Notes: generated by a model not told the origin, from the sequence alone. Numbered from the stretch's first letter, positions 32,201 to 42,625 are shown. The stretch is 64,000 nucleotides of DNA from Auanema rhodensis (GCA_964057225.1 OZ059894.1:11170131-11234130); one strand, 5' to 3'. Program-made: numbers and translations.

Positions 32201-32936
32201 TCGGCGCCTTTGTCGGAAGTTGGGAACTTTGATCATAATGTCAAGAGACTTTCTGATTGTGTCTACCAACTCTTCCAGGACCTGCTCGAGCTCACTTTTG
32301 CACACTACCTTTTTAATTCTATCCACCCAAATATTTTCAGAGTTTCTATTCGGATCAGGGTCGGCAAAAGATGGTTCTGTACTCGGAACCCTGATCTCGT
32401 TGAATATTTCACTCTCTCGCGGAAGGGGGGAAACTTCGGCCTCTGGGGACAAGTCCAGAATTGGGGCCTCAAATAAGCGTACCGTTGATGGAGATCCTTG
32501 TTCCTGTCCACTGGATGATGTTTCCTCCATTGTACGCTCCTCCACGGGCGGGGTGGTCGTCCTTGTGCCTGGTGGGCGGGTGTTCCTGATCCTCCGCAAT
32601 ATAGGGCGGGAACTGGGCTCTCTCGGAGATAGAGGTGAGATCACCACAGTTTCCTCTATGATGCGGAGGCATCCTTCAGCTTTTTTCTGATGGCTTTTAA
32701 CGGCCTTCAGATTGTTGGTGAGGCCACAGGCACGGCACTCAAATTCTACTCCGACCTCATGTTCTCTCCGAAGATGGCGGACGAGACCATTGTGGTCTGA
32801 GTAGGATCGCGGAATAGGAGCGCAGATTGAACAAGAAAAAGGGCTCTGAAGAGGCACCTTTAGCTTGTAAAGCCCTTGCTCCATCTCTAGCAGATCTAAA
32901 GACTTACGTAGTACAGTTGCAATATCGATTTAGCCA
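29210..32936 (-). mobile_element. Retrotransposon A5, full length
   Basis: 3727 bp, main subfamily. Its right flank is U2 nt 38-96 (32937-32995). Its left flank was later split by B2. Confidence 0.93.
29606..32884 (-). CDS. Retrotransposon polyprotein, intact
   Basis: Main-subfamily sequence, 1092 residues. It has a private S57N change inside the second zinc finger (LTNNLKAV), between the Cys pair and the His, and a silent change near codon 137 shared with A6, A7 and A8. All catalytic motifs are present. Confidence 0.92.
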   Translation of the reverse strand: MEQGLYKLKVPLQSPFSCSICAPIPRSYSDHNGLVRHLRREHEVGVEFECRACGLTNNLKAVKSHQKKAEGCLRIIEETVVISPLSPREPSSRPILRRIRNTRPPGTRTTTPPVEERTMEETSSSGQEQGSPSTVRLFEAPILDLSPEAEVSPLPRESEIFNEIRVPSTEPSFADPDPNRNSENIWVDRIKKVVCKSELEQVLEELVDTIRKSLDIMIKVPNFRQRRRPHTQPEEDQKTQAMKIQKLWRANKKKAFRQLLGEQSETCTIPSADVEKHFLSVHSSQGPALPITVTRPDLPTSTDPLEGVFTPLEVWERIRRCSDTAPGADGLRYSHWKKFDQGGHILAAIFNTVHKLGHIPFSWKESTTVLIHKKGDKADINNWRPIALSCTIGKTYSACLTHRLLTWARAEKRLSPSQKGFVAKAGCMEHNFLLQSTIADAKRKREKIAIAWLDLANAFGSLPHETLLDVLRWSGMAEASISRVRALYTDASTRIQTGSGLTSTIPVHAGVLQGSPLSPILFNLAIEPLIKTILETSTGYKLHNHNIAVLAYADDLALVSSSSEDLQKMLDAASNAANFTGLTFKPAKCATLTIDKGKISTASYMLQSCFLPALSKFDSYSHLGIPTGMHLHKSAVPTVNIMSQHLEKIDKSLLAEWQKADAVRTFLMPCLNFHMTNGHVPKSKLVAFDKELKRCARRWMHYPPNASAEPIYLPTNYGGLGLSRLQHLSDVCEVTHAYQLLKSSDLVVADIAHQDSIKVASKRIKRQASNDETAAYYNGSVDGIFDTETSDVSSIWTRVRVAMRQLKKLINANWTCLESGLELNLNNQLLTPSLCHRSLRRALWLKDLRILLQKPDQGKVFDVTMLNKASNHFMAKGDFIRFADWRFIHKARLNTLQLNGCRRHGEGNKQCRRCSYPNETAAHVLGHCHFHTRAIQLRHNNIVDRLIKALPEPKNGEVYTNQPLPGINSTLRPDIVVVDHDAKHCSIVDVTVSYENRRQAMIAARMIKERKYADIASQYQCLGYKTSVEAYVVGMLGTMDPLNVQALRSLKISSHYNRLMEKLVVADTIKWARNIYVEHVSGVRQYEEEIIH

Positions 32937-33032
32937 TTAACCTTATTGTGAACCAATGGAACACATATCGAAGGTTAATTCGATAAGAACGATTACTACA
33001 CTTTGATCTTAGCCAAAAGGCCGAGAAGCGAT
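32937..33032 (-). pseudogene. U2 snRNA gene, 5' part (nt 1-96), promoter lost
   Basis: U2 5' half whose upstream flank is gone. The base after the transcription start (33032/33033) joins directly to spacer sequence that normally lies 3' of another U2 gene. Without the 442-bp upstream spacer this U2 and the elements behind it have probably lost their promoter. Confidence 0.85.
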
Positions 33033-33346
33033 TGACGTAGAGAATGTTTGTTCCGAAAAACTACAATATTAAACTATAAAAGTAACAAAAGCGTAGAGGC
33101 AGCAAAGACATGAATAAACATAAATGTAAATACAGAATTACCAGGTAGTACATAAGTATGACAAAAAATTATAAGAAAGCCATGAAAATAGAAGGTTTGT
33201 GAACAAATGAGAGGTACATCTTTGATCGTATAGTCATTTCTAAACCGTTCGTATGCTGCAGCATCGTCATAAGCGTCACTCAAGTTGAATTTCCATGTGT
33301 ACTACACGATTTTCATTCTTATTGTTACATTCTTTCCCTGAGGGAA
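33033..33346. repeat. Partial 5S-to-U2 spacer after deletion
   Basis: Only the last ~314 bp of the spacer, starting at TGACGTAGAG within the decayed family-B tail. The 5S genes, TA tract and first kilobase of the spacer are missing. Confidence 0.85.
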
Positions 33347-33492
33347 TGGGCCGTTCCCGCCAGCAGTGCAAGAGCGGGTCGACCCGTGAGGTGGAGCTAG
33401 CAAGCCAGCATCTACCTCAAGTCTCAAAAATCGGTTAACCTTATTGTGAACCAATGGAACACATATCGAAGGTTAATTCGATAAGAACGATT
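33347..33492 (-). pseudogene. U2 snRNA gene, 3' part, split by B3
   Basis: U2 nt 39-184. The duplicated 41 bp are 33452-33492. Confidence 0.85.
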
Positions 33493-34356
33493 TATTGAAG
33501 TAGGAAATGTTTTGCCCCGTAGGACTACAAGTAAATATTATCTAGCACAAGGCTATTAGAGAATGATAAGATACTACCTGCACTAAGTGCGTCGCATCGT
33601 AAAGGGAAAAAAATTAAACAATGGGAGTTTAACAGCATGAAATTGAGAGAAAAGACATATCCGAGTGTGAATAAAATTACGGGTGAACGGAACATGGAGT
33701 ACGAGAGACATACAAAACGAGACTAAGTGAAAAGAAAAAGTCTTGTATCACGTTCATGAAGGTTCGACGGATCCGGTAAGAAGCTGCGGGTTCAGAAGGT
33801 CAGCTTTCATCTCGTAGTCGTGGCGCATCAGGAATTTGTGAAGCTTTCCGGCTTTGCAGACGGCTGTATTGGTCCTCGTAGGATGGTGGAAGATGTTGTC
33901 GCTTAGTGATGTTACACATAAAGATATGCAAAAATAGAACAATTCAAAGAAAAAGAGCACAATTAAAACGAGATTTGGAGAGAAGAGAAGTCTTATATCA
34001 CTTTCGATGGTTCGGAAGCTCCAGTCTGCTGCTGCGGTTTAGGGGGTGCAACTGGCATGTCGGAGGCGTAGCACATCATAGGTCAAGCTTGCTGGACTCC
34101 CGGCTCGGCTGGTGGCTGTGAGTTTTCCTTGTGCTTGTTCTCGGTGGTGGTCCCTGGGCTGTCTCTTCACCAAAAATTACTATACTAATTGCACATTTCA
34201 TTTAAACGACCCATTTCAGAAGCTTTAAGAGGAAAAGCTACAATTAGCATAGGACCGCCTCAAGGCCTGGTGGATCATTCAATTTAGTTTCAATCGCCAA
34301 GTATAGCGGCCTGGGCCCTTGGGTCAATTCACTGAACCAGTGTAGTATCGATTGTT
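33493..34356 (-). mobile_element. Short U2-inserted retroelement B3
   Basis: 864 bp, nearly identical to B1 (one A fewer in a poly(A) run). Flanked by U2 nt 39-79 on both sides (33452-33492, 34357-34397). Confidence 0.75.
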
Positions 34357-34435
34357 CAATGGAACACATATCGAAGGTTAATTCGATAAGAACGATTACT
34401 ACACTTTGATCTTAGCCAAAAGGCCGAGAAGCGAT
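34357..34435 (-). pseudogene. U2 snRNA gene, 5' part (nt 1-79), split by B3
   Basis: Normal U2 5' end and upstream flank. Confidence 0.85.
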
Positions 34436-34877
34436 ACAGCATAGCCATGAGTATCAAAGACATCAAGCAAATGTATCGTACTTGTTACGAGTGCACTCTC
34501 TCATTTGAATATAAAAGTGTGGTTTGACAATCTTGACTGTACAGGTCATAAATGGCTCATATAAACTGTGGATTTACTCAACTTTTGGACTTATTTTTTT
34601 CTTATTCGAAGCGCTGCACTTTTTTCTATTCTTTTTATTCAAATACTTGTATATAGTTTTATATGTACGGTTGCAAAGTTTCCGAATATTTTATATATTT
34701 TTATACAATAATTAGGAGAAGGTTAATACAATGAAATCTCCCAACTTTACAGTGTTTGTATTGCTTACAGTATCTAGAACAACCACTCTTGTAATATTAG
34801 AGCACATATCAATCAACAACTTTTTCTAGTTATCAAAGCTTTTTTATTTCTTCAAGATATTTCAAATAAAATATAAA
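34436..34877. other. U2-upstream to 5S spacer
   Basis: Standard 442-bp spacer; no gene seen. Confidence 0.7.
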
Positions 34878-34996
34878 AGCTTACGACACCCGGGATTCCC
34901 AAGCCGTCTCCGATCCAAGTACTAACCGGGCCCAACGTTGCTTGACTTGCCAGATCGGACGGGATGGCGTACTTTCAACGTGGTATGGTCGTAAGC
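34878..34996 (-). rRNA. 5S ribosomal RNA (first of pair)
   Basis: Full length, with the TGTTATATTC type flank. Confidence 0.97.
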
Positions 34997-35237
34997 AATG
35001 TTATATTCTTCATTATCAGTTATATCACTCTAAATCTTGTTGTTAATAGTTAGGACCACAAAGAAAACAACAGGAACAGTAACAAATGAAATGCCCAAAC
35101 TTTACAGTGTTCGAGTTATTTACAGTATCTAAGACTACCTCTGTCGTGTTATTAGAGCAAACATTCGATTAACAACAACTTTTTTTTAGTTATCAAAGCT
35201 TTTTTATTTCTTCAAAAAATTTCAAATAAAATATAAA

Positions 35238-35356
35238 AGCTTACGACACCCGGGATTCCCAAGCCGTCTCCGATCCAAGTACTAACCGGGCCCAACGTTG
35301 CTTGACTTGCCAGATCGGACGGGATGGCGTACTTTCAACGTGGTATGGTCGTAAGC
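35238..35356 (-). rRNA. 5S ribosomal RNA (second of pair)
   Basis: Full length, 360 bp from its partner. Confidence 0.97.
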
Positions 35357-35501
35357 AATGTCATATTCTTCATTATCAGTTATATCACTCTAAATCTTGT
35401 TGTTAATAGATACGACCACAAAGAAAACAACAGGAACAGTAACAATAACAAAAAAAATTTTTTTTTCACCTATGTGTCTAAAGGTTAGCCATGTATCCGT
35501 T

Positions 35502-35518
35502 TATATATATATATATAT
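35502..35518. repeat. (TA)n microsatellite
   Basis: Shortest uninterrupted allele in the window, 17 bp. Confidence 0.95.
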
Positions 35519-36344
35519 CAACAGTAAAAAGTCCAATCAAGAGAGAAATTTTTTCAACACATAGTTGTTTTTTTTTTAAATATCATTGTTTTTCCTCATA
35601 ACTCGGTTTAAACTCGTTCTAACCCGTTGAAATACGTCTAGAAAGTCTTTATAACATGCATATGTATGATAGAACTTCATATTTATTGTAATAGAAAATT
35701 TTATTTTCAGACGTCTTGGTTAACAATGATATGTTTTACCCCCTTATAATTTTTATCATAATGTTCCTTATACGGAACGCTCAATGAAACTTGCTTCCAG
35801 AAAAATTTCTTTCTATTTTTTCTTCATATGTACGTAGATACTATAGAGAACTATGATAGAAAACTTTAACATTCACGAAATCATCATTTCTCATTACGCT
35901 ACGGAGGTTTAAAAAGCTGTGTTTTACCTTATAATAGACCGGAAAACCCTTGTGTTAAAACTGGACCGTTTTTACACATATAAAAATGTCCCGTATTCGG
36001 GACCCTAATGTAACTTTTGATTCCCTATATTTTTTTTCATGAAATTTACAATCTACTGTAGAAAGAAGAATTATTTTTATAAAAACTGTAAATTTTTGAA
36101 AAATGAAAACAAAACGAAAACAAAAACAACTTTTTTTTGAACATTTTCTCACACAAGGGTCCCCCCTTACCTACTTTTTTTCTCATTACTCGTTTCAACC
36201 TCATCCGATCACTCTGCAAACATGTTTAATCGTTCTAACTTGTTGAAATACGTCTTAAAAGTCTAAACAACATGCATATGCATAATAGAAACCACCCGAA
36301 TAGGCCCCCACGCACTAAACGAGATATATACATTACCAGTATAG

Positions 36345-36385
36345 TAATAGAACACATATTGAAGATTAATTCGATAAGAACAATT
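36345..36385 (-). repeat. Fossil U2 target copy
   Basis: Same relic as at 961. Confidence 0.75.
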
Positions 36386-36702
36386 TATTGACGTAGAGAA
36401 TGTTTGTTCCGAAAAACTACAATATTAAACTATAAAAGTAACAAAAGCGTAGAGGCAGCAAAGACATGAATAAACATAAATGTAAATACAGAATTACCAG
36501 GTAGTACATAAGTATGACAAAAAATTATAAGAAAGCCATGAAAATAGAAGGTTTGTGAACAAATGAGAGGTACATCTTTGATCGTATAGTCATTTCTAAA
36601 CCGTTCGTATGCTGCAGCATCGTCATAAGCGTCACTCAAGTTGAATTTCCATGTGTACTACACGATTTTCATTCTTATTGTTACATTCTTTCCCTGAGGG
36701 AA

Positions 36703-36848
36703 TGGGCCGTTCCCGCCAGCAGTGCAAGAGCGGGTCGACCCGTGAGGTGGAGCTAGCAAGCCAGCATCTACCTCAAGTCTCAAAAATCGGTTAACCTTAT
36801 TGTGAACCAATGGAACACATATCGAAGGTTAATTCGATAAGAACGATT
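36703..36848 (-). pseudogene. U2 snRNA gene, 3' part, split by B4 and A6
   Basis: U2 nt 39-184. The U2 5' part is at 41464-41559. Confidence 0.85.
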
Positions 36849-37712
36849 TATTGAAGTAGGAAATGTTTTGCCCCGTAGGACTACAAGTAAATATTATCTA
36901 GCACAAGGCTATTAGAGAATGATAAGATACTACCTGCACTAAGTGCGTCGCATCGTAAAGGGAAAAAAATTAAACAATGGGAGTTTAACAGCATGAAATT
37001 GAGAGAAAAGACATATCCGAGTGTGAATAAAATTACGGGTGAACGGAACATGGAGTACGAGAGACATACAAAACGAGACTAAGTGAAAAGAAAAAGTCTT
37101 GTATCACGTTCATGAAGGTTCGACGGATCCGGTAAGAAGCTGCGGGTTCAGAAGGTCAGCTTTCATCTCGTAGTCGTGGCGCATCAGGAATTTGTGAAGC
37201 TTTCCGGCTTTGCAGACGGCTGTATTGGTCCTCGTAGGATGGTGGAAGATGTTGTCGCTTAGTGATGTTACACATAAAGATATGCAAAAATAGAACAATT
37301 CAAAGAAAAAGAGCACAATTAAAACGAGATTTGGAGAGAAGAGAAGTCTTATATCACTTTCGATGGTTCGGAAGCTCCAGTCTGCTGCTGCGGTTTAGGG
37401 GGTGCAACTGGCATGTCGGAGGCGTAGCACATCATAGGTCAAGCTTGCTGGACTCCCGGCTCGGCTGGTGGCTGTGAGTTTTCCTTGTGCTTGTTCTCGG
37501 TGGTGGTCCCTGGGCTGTCTCTTCACCAAAAATTACTATACTAATTGCACATTTCATTTAAACGACCCATTTCAGAAGCTTTAAGAGGAAAAGCTACAAT
37601 TAGCATAGGACCGCCTCAAGGCCTGGTGGATCATTCAATTTAGTTTCAATCGCCAAGTATAGCGGCCTGGGCCCTTGGGTCAATTCACTGAACCAGTGTA
37701 GTATCGATTGTT
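36849..37712 (-). mobile_element. Short U2-inserted retroelement B4
   Basis: 864 bp, matching B3. It sits in the left target duplication of A6, the same arrangement as B2 beside A5. Confidence 0.75.
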
Positions 37713-37754
37713 CAATGGAACACATATCGAAGGTTAATTCGATAAGAACGATTA
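37713..37754 (-). repeat. U2 target copy between B4 and A6
   Basis: 41-bp duplication plus one base of the A-type duplication. Confidence 0.88.
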
Positions 37755-40700
37755 ATGGTTTATTGAATAACTAATGTTATGATACAATAAATAACCAATA
37801 AAAAAGAGCCCAGAATCGGGGAGACGGTATTACCAGTACAACTTAAAACAGCAAGTAATTAAAAAGTACATAATAAGACACATTGCCAACAGAGGCTAAA
37901 ACGACTCAAGAGTCGGGGGAGTGGGTTAAAAAAAATGAACAAAAAAATGAATATTAAAGCAGAACAATGAGAAATCAAGTGCCGCTATGATCAAACAATT
38001 TGAGTGCCTACGGCAATGATGTTAAAAATAAACAACAAAATACATGTACCAATGAAGGTCAGAAAGAAAGAAACAAAAGACAAAAATAAGTAATACAAAA
38101 AGTAAATACATTACAATCAAATCACAAACAAGTCAATTGATAATTTCTTCTTCATACTGCCTTACACCAGAAACATGTTCCACGTAGATATTCCTGGCCC
38201 ACTTGATGGTATCGGCGACGACGAGCTTCTCCATTAGCCGGTTGTAGTGGCTGCTGATCTTGAGTGATCGGAGGGCTTGTACGTTGAGCGGGTCCATAGT
38301 TCCAAGCATTCCTACGACATACGCTTCTACACTAGTCTTATAACCAAGACATTGGTATTGGCTGGCTATGTCAGCATATTTCCTCTCCTTTATCATACGC
38401 GCGGCTATCATGGCTTGTCGGCGGTTTTCATAGCTCACTGTAACATCAACGATACTACAGTGTTTTGCGTCATGATCGACCACTACTATGTCAGGTCGGA
38501 GTGTACTATTAATGCCAGGAAGAGGCTGGTTAGTGTAAACTTCTCCGTTTTTAGGCTCTGGCAGGGCTTTGATAAGACGGTCCACGATGTTGTTGTGGCG
38601 GAGTTGGATTGCTCTCGTGTGAAAGTGGCAGTGTCCAAGAACATGTGCAGCAGTTTCGTTGGGGTAACTACACCTGCGGCACTGTTTGTTTCCTTCTCCG
38701 TGTCTTCTACAGCCATTGAGCTGGAGAGTATTAAGTCGAGCCTTGTGGATGAATCGCCAATCAGCAAACCGTATGAAATCTCCCTTCGCCATAAAGTGAT
38801 TGGACGCTTTGTTGAGCATTGTGACATCAAAGACTTTCCCTTGATCCGGTTTTTGAAGAAGGATCCGAAGGTCTTTCAGCCATAATGCACGTCGCAGGCT
38901 TCTGTGGCATAGTGAAGGTGTTAACAGTTGGTTGTTTAGATTGAGTTCTAAACCACTTTCGAGGCATGTCCAGTTAGCGTTGATGAGTTTCTTGAGTTGA
39001 CGCATCGCTACTCTTACTCTAGTCCAGATGGAGGAAACATCAGATGTTTCGGTGTCGAAAATGCCATCAACGGAACCGTTGTAATATGCAGCTGTCTCAT
39101 CGTTACTGGCTTGACGTTTAATCCTTTTTGATGCTACTTTTATTGAGTCTTGATGCGCAATATCAGCTACTACAAGATCAGATGACTTCAAAAGTTGGTA
39201 GGCATGAGTGACTTCACAGACGTCTGACAGGTGTTGGAGTCGAGAGAGACCAAGTCCGCCGTAGTTGGTTGGCAGGTAGATTGGTTCAGCACTGGCGTTT
39301 GGAGGATAGTGCATCCATCTACGGGCACAGCGTTTGAGTTCTTTGTCAAAGGCGACTAGTTTACTCTTTGGGACGTGGCCATTCGTCATATGAAAATTAA
39401 GGCAGGGCATCAGGAAGGTGCGTACTGCGTCAGCTTTCTGCCATTCAGCCAGTAAGGATTTGTCAATTTTTTCCAAGTGTTGACTCATGATATTCACTGT
39501 TGGAACCGCAGACTTATGTAAATGCATTCCAGTAGGGATTCCCAGGTGGGAGTAGCTGTCAAATTTGCTGAGAGCGGGTAGAAAGCAGCTCTGAAGCATG
39601 TATGAGGCTGTTGATATTTTCCCTTTGTCGATCGTCAAAGTGGCGCATTTCGCTGGTTTGAAGGTCAAGCCTGTGAAATTAGCCGCATTTGATGCTGCGT
39701 CCAACATTTTCTGTAGATCTTCTGATGATGAGGAGACCAGGGCAAGGTCATCGGCGTACGCTAGCACAGCGATGTTGTGATTGTGTAGCTTATAGCCTGT
39801 AGAGGTTTCCAAGATGGTTTTAATTAGAGGTTCAATGGCAAGGTTGAACAGGATCGGAGATAGTGGGGATCCTTGTAACACACCTGCGTGAACTGGAATG
39901 GTCGAAGTGAGTCCGGAGCCTGTCTGGATTCTTGTAGAGGCATCTGTGTATAGAGCTCGTACTCGGGATATTGAGGCTTCAGCCATTCCTGACCATCTTA
40001 GAACGTCTAGCAGAGTTTCGTGTGGCAGCGATCCAAAAGCGTTTGCGAGATCAAGCCAAGCAATTGCAATTTTCTCACGTTTACGTTTAGCGTCTGCAAT
40101 GGTACTTTGCAACAAAAAGTTGTGTTCCATGCATCCAGCTTTGGCCACAAAGCCCTTTTGGGAGGGAGAAAGTCTTTTTTCTGCTCTTGCCCATGTTAGC
40201 AGTCGATGCGTAAGACAAGCTGAGTACGTCTTACCAATTGTGCACGAAAGTGCTATTGGTCGCCAGTTGTTAATGTCAGCTTTATCACCTTTCTTATGGA
40301 TGAGGACGGTGGTCGACTCTTTCCAGGAAAAAGGGATGTGTCCTAGCTTGTGTACGGTGTTAAATATCGCTGCTAATATGTGACCTCCTTGGTCAAATTT
40401 CTTCCAGTGCGAGTATCGAAGTCCATCAGCTCCTGGAGCCGTATCGCTGCAACGTCGTATGCGTTCCCAGACTTCCAAAGGGGTGAAAACACCTTCTAAT
40501 GGGTCGGTACTAGTTGGCAAATCCGGTCTGGTGACTGTGATGGGGAGGGCTGGGCCTTGACTGCTGTGAACAGAAAGGAAGTGTTTTTCAACATCTGCAG
40601 ATGGTATGGTGCAGGTTTCACTTTGTTCTCCGAGCAGTTGTCGAAAGGCTTTCTTCTTGTTGGCCCTCCAAAGCTTCTGGATCTTCATCGCCTGGGTTTT

Positions 40701-41463
40701 TTGGTCTTCCTCAGGTTGTGTGTGTGGTCGGCGCCTTTGTCGGAAGTTGGGAACTTTGATCATAATGTCAAGAGACTTTCTGATTGTGTCTACCAACTCT
40801 TCCAGGACCTGCTCGAGCTCACTTTTGCACACTACCTTTTTAATTCTATCCACCCAAATATTTTCAGAGTTTCTATTCGGATCAGGGTCGGCAAAAGATG
40901 GTTCTGTACTCGGAACCCTGATCTCGTTGAATATTTCACTCTCTCGCGGAAGGGGGGAAACTTCGGCCTCTGGGGACAAGTCCAGAATTGGGGCCTCAAA
41001 TAAGCGTACCGTTGATGGAGATCCTTGTTCCTGTCCACTGGATGATGTTTCCTCCATTGTACGCTCCTCCACGGGCGGGGTGGTCGTCCTTGTGCCTGGT
41101 GGGCGGGTGTTCCTGATCCTCCGCAATATAGGGCGGGAACTGGGCTCTCTCGGAGATAGAGGTGAGATCACCACAGTTTCCTCTATGATGCGGAGGCATC
41201 CTTCAGCTTTTTTCTGATGGCTTTTAACGGCCTTCAGATTGCTGGTGAGGCCACAGGCACGGCACTCAAATTCTACTCCGACCTCATGTTCTCTCCGAAG
41301 ATGGCGGACGAGACCATTGTGGTCTGAGTAGGATCGCGGAATAGGAGCGCAGATTGAACAAGAAAAAGGGCTCTGAAGAGGCACCTTTAGCTTGTAAAGC
41401 CCTTGCTCCATCTCTAGCAGATCTAAAGACTTACGTAGTACAGTTGCAATATCGATTTAGCCA
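37755..41463 (-). mobile_element. Retrotransposon A6, full length, mosaic
   Basis: 3709 bp. The 3' UTR (37755-38132, 378 bp) has the indels and substitutions of A1 (for example CAATGATGTTAAAAAT, and TTGATAATTTC at the stop codon). The coding part matches the main subfamily. This points to recombination or conversion between subfamilies near the end of the ORF. Confidence 0.92.
38133..41411 (-). CDS. Retrotransposon polyprotein, intact, EEEIIN terminus
   Basis: 1092 residues of main-subfamily sequence except for the last residue, Asn instead of His, as in A1. All zinc-binding and catalytic motifs are present. Confidence 0.92.
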   Translation of the reverse strand: MEQGLYKLKVPLQSPFSCSICAPIPRSYSDHNGLVRHLRREHEVGVEFECRACGLTSNLKAVKSHQKKAEGCLRIIEETVVISPLSPREPSSRPILRRIRNTRPPGTRTTTPPVEERTMEETSSSGQEQGSPSTVRLFEAPILDLSPEAEVSPLPRESEIFNEIRVPSTEPSFADPDPNRNSENIWVDRIKKVVCKSELEQVLEELVDTIRKSLDIMIKVPNFRQRRRPHTQPEEDQKTQAMKIQKLWRANKKKAFRQLLGEQSETCTIPSADVEKHFLSVHSSQGPALPITVTRPDLPTSTDPLEGVFTPLEVWERIRRCSDTAPGADGLRYSHWKKFDQGGHILAAIFNTVHKLGHIPFSWKESTTVLIHKKGDKADINNWRPIALSCTIGKTYSACLTHRLLTWARAEKRLSPSQKGFVAKAGCMEHNFLLQSTIADAKRKREKIAIAWLDLANAFGSLPHETLLDVLRWSGMAEASISRVRALYTDASTRIQTGSGLTSTIPVHAGVLQGSPLSPILFNLAIEPLIKTILETSTGYKLHNHNIAVLAYADDLALVSSSSEDLQKMLDAASNAANFTGLTFKPAKCATLTIDKGKISTASYMLQSCFLPALSKFDSYSHLGIPTGMHLHKSAVPTVNIMSQHLEKIDKSLLAEWQKADAVRTFLMPCLNFHMTNGHVPKSKLVAFDKELKRCARRWMHYPPNASAEPIYLPTNYGGLGLSRLQHLSDVCEVTHAYQLLKSSDLVVADIAHQDSIKVASKRIKRQASNDETAAYYNGSVDGIFDTETSDVSSIWTRVRVAMRQLKKLINANWTCLESGLELNLNNQLLTPSLCHRSLRRALWLKDLRILLQKPDQGKVFDVTMLNKASNHFMAKGDFIRFADWRFIHKARLNTLQLNGCRRHGEGNKQCRRCSYPNETAAHVLGHCHFHTRAIQLRHNNIVDRLIKALPEPKNGEVYTNQPLPGINSTLRPDIVVVDHDAKHCSIVDVTVSYENRRQAMIAARMIKERKYADIASQYQCLGYKTSVEAYVVGMLGTMDPLNVQALRSLKISSHYNRLMEKLVVADTIKWARNIYVEHVSGVRQYEEEIIN

Positions 41464-41559
41464 TTAACCTTATTGTGAACCAATGGAACACATATCGAAG
41501 GTTAATTCGATAAGAACGATTACTACACTTTGATCTTAGCCAAAAGGCCGAGAAGCGAT
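41464..41559 (-). pseudogene. U2 snRNA gene, 5' part (nt 1-96), promoter-proximal deletion
   Basis: The U2 sequence is normal, but 39 bp immediately upstream of the start are deleted (the flank goes from GCGAT straight to ATCGTACTTG). This moves any proximal promoter element next to the start site. Confidence 0.85.
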
Positions 41560-41962
41560 ATCGTACTTGTTACGAGTGCACTCTCTCATTTGAATATAAA
41601 AGTGTGGTTTGACAATCTTGACTGTACAGGTCATAAATGGCTCATATAAACTGTGGATTTACTCAACTTTTGGACTTATTTTTTTCTTATTCGAAGCGCT
41701 GCACTTTTTTCTATTCTTTTTATTCAAATACTTGTATATAGTTTTATATGTACGGTTGCAAAGTTTCCGAATATTTTATATATTTTTATACAATAATTAG
41801 GAGAAGGTTAATACAATGAAATCTCCCAACTTTACAGTGTTTGTATTGCTTACAGTATCTAGAACAACCACTCTTGTAATATTAGAGCACATATCAATCA
41901 ACAACTTTTTCTAGTTATCAAAGCTTTTTTATTTCTTCAAGATATTTCAAATAAAATATAAA
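41560..41962. other. U2-upstream to 5S spacer, unit 7, 39 bp shorter
   Basis: As the other 442-bp spacers except for the deletion at its left end. No gene seen. Confidence 0.7.
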
Positions 41963-42081
41963 AGCTTACGACACCCGGGATTCCCAAGCCGTCTCCGATC
42001 CAAGTACTAACCGGGCCCAACGTTGCTTGACTTGCCAGATCGGACGGGATGGCGTACTTTCAACGTGGTATGGTCGTAAGC
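41963..42081 (-). rRNA. 5S ribosomal RNA (first of pair)
   Basis: Full length. Confidence 0.97.
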
Positions 42082-42322
42082 AATGTTATATTCTTCATTA
42101 TCAGTTATATCACTCTAAATCTTGTTGTTAATAGTTAGGACCACAAAGAAAACAACAGGAACAGTAACAAATGAAATGCCCAAACTTTACAGTGTTCGAG
42201 TTATTTACAGTATCTAAGACTACCTCTGTCGTGTTATTAGAGCAAACATTCGATTAACAACAACTTTTTTTTAGTTATCAAAGCTTTTTTATTTCTTCAA
42301 AAAATTTCAAATAAAATATAAA

Positions 42323-42441
42323 AGCTTACGACACCCGGGATTCCCAAGCCGTCTCCGATCCAAGTACTAACCGGGCCCAACGTTGCTTGACTTGCCAGAT
42401 CGGACGGGATGGCGTACTTTCAACGTGGTATGGTCGTAAGC
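42323..42441 (-). rRNA. 5S ribosomal RNA (second of pair)
   Basis: Full length, 360 bp from its partner. Confidence 0.97.
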
Positions 42442-42583
42442 AATGTCATATTCTTCATTATCAGTTATATCACTCTAAATCTTGTTGTTAATAGATACGA
42501 CCACAAAGAAAACAACAGGAACAGTAACAATAACAAAAAAAATTTTTTTTTCACCTATGTGTCTAAAGGTTAGCCATGTATCC

Positions 42584-42586
<3 letters not shown>

Positions 42587-42623
<37 letters not shown>
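42587..42623. repeat. (TA)n microsatellite
   Basis: TA tract of 37 bp. Confidence 0.95.

Positions 42624-42625
<2 letters not shown>

Larger units (their letters stand above)
35357..36702. repeat. 5S-to-U2 spacer, unit 7
   Basis: Standard spacer with the shortest TA tract (35502-35518) and the fossil U2 target at 36345-36385. Confidence 0.85.
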
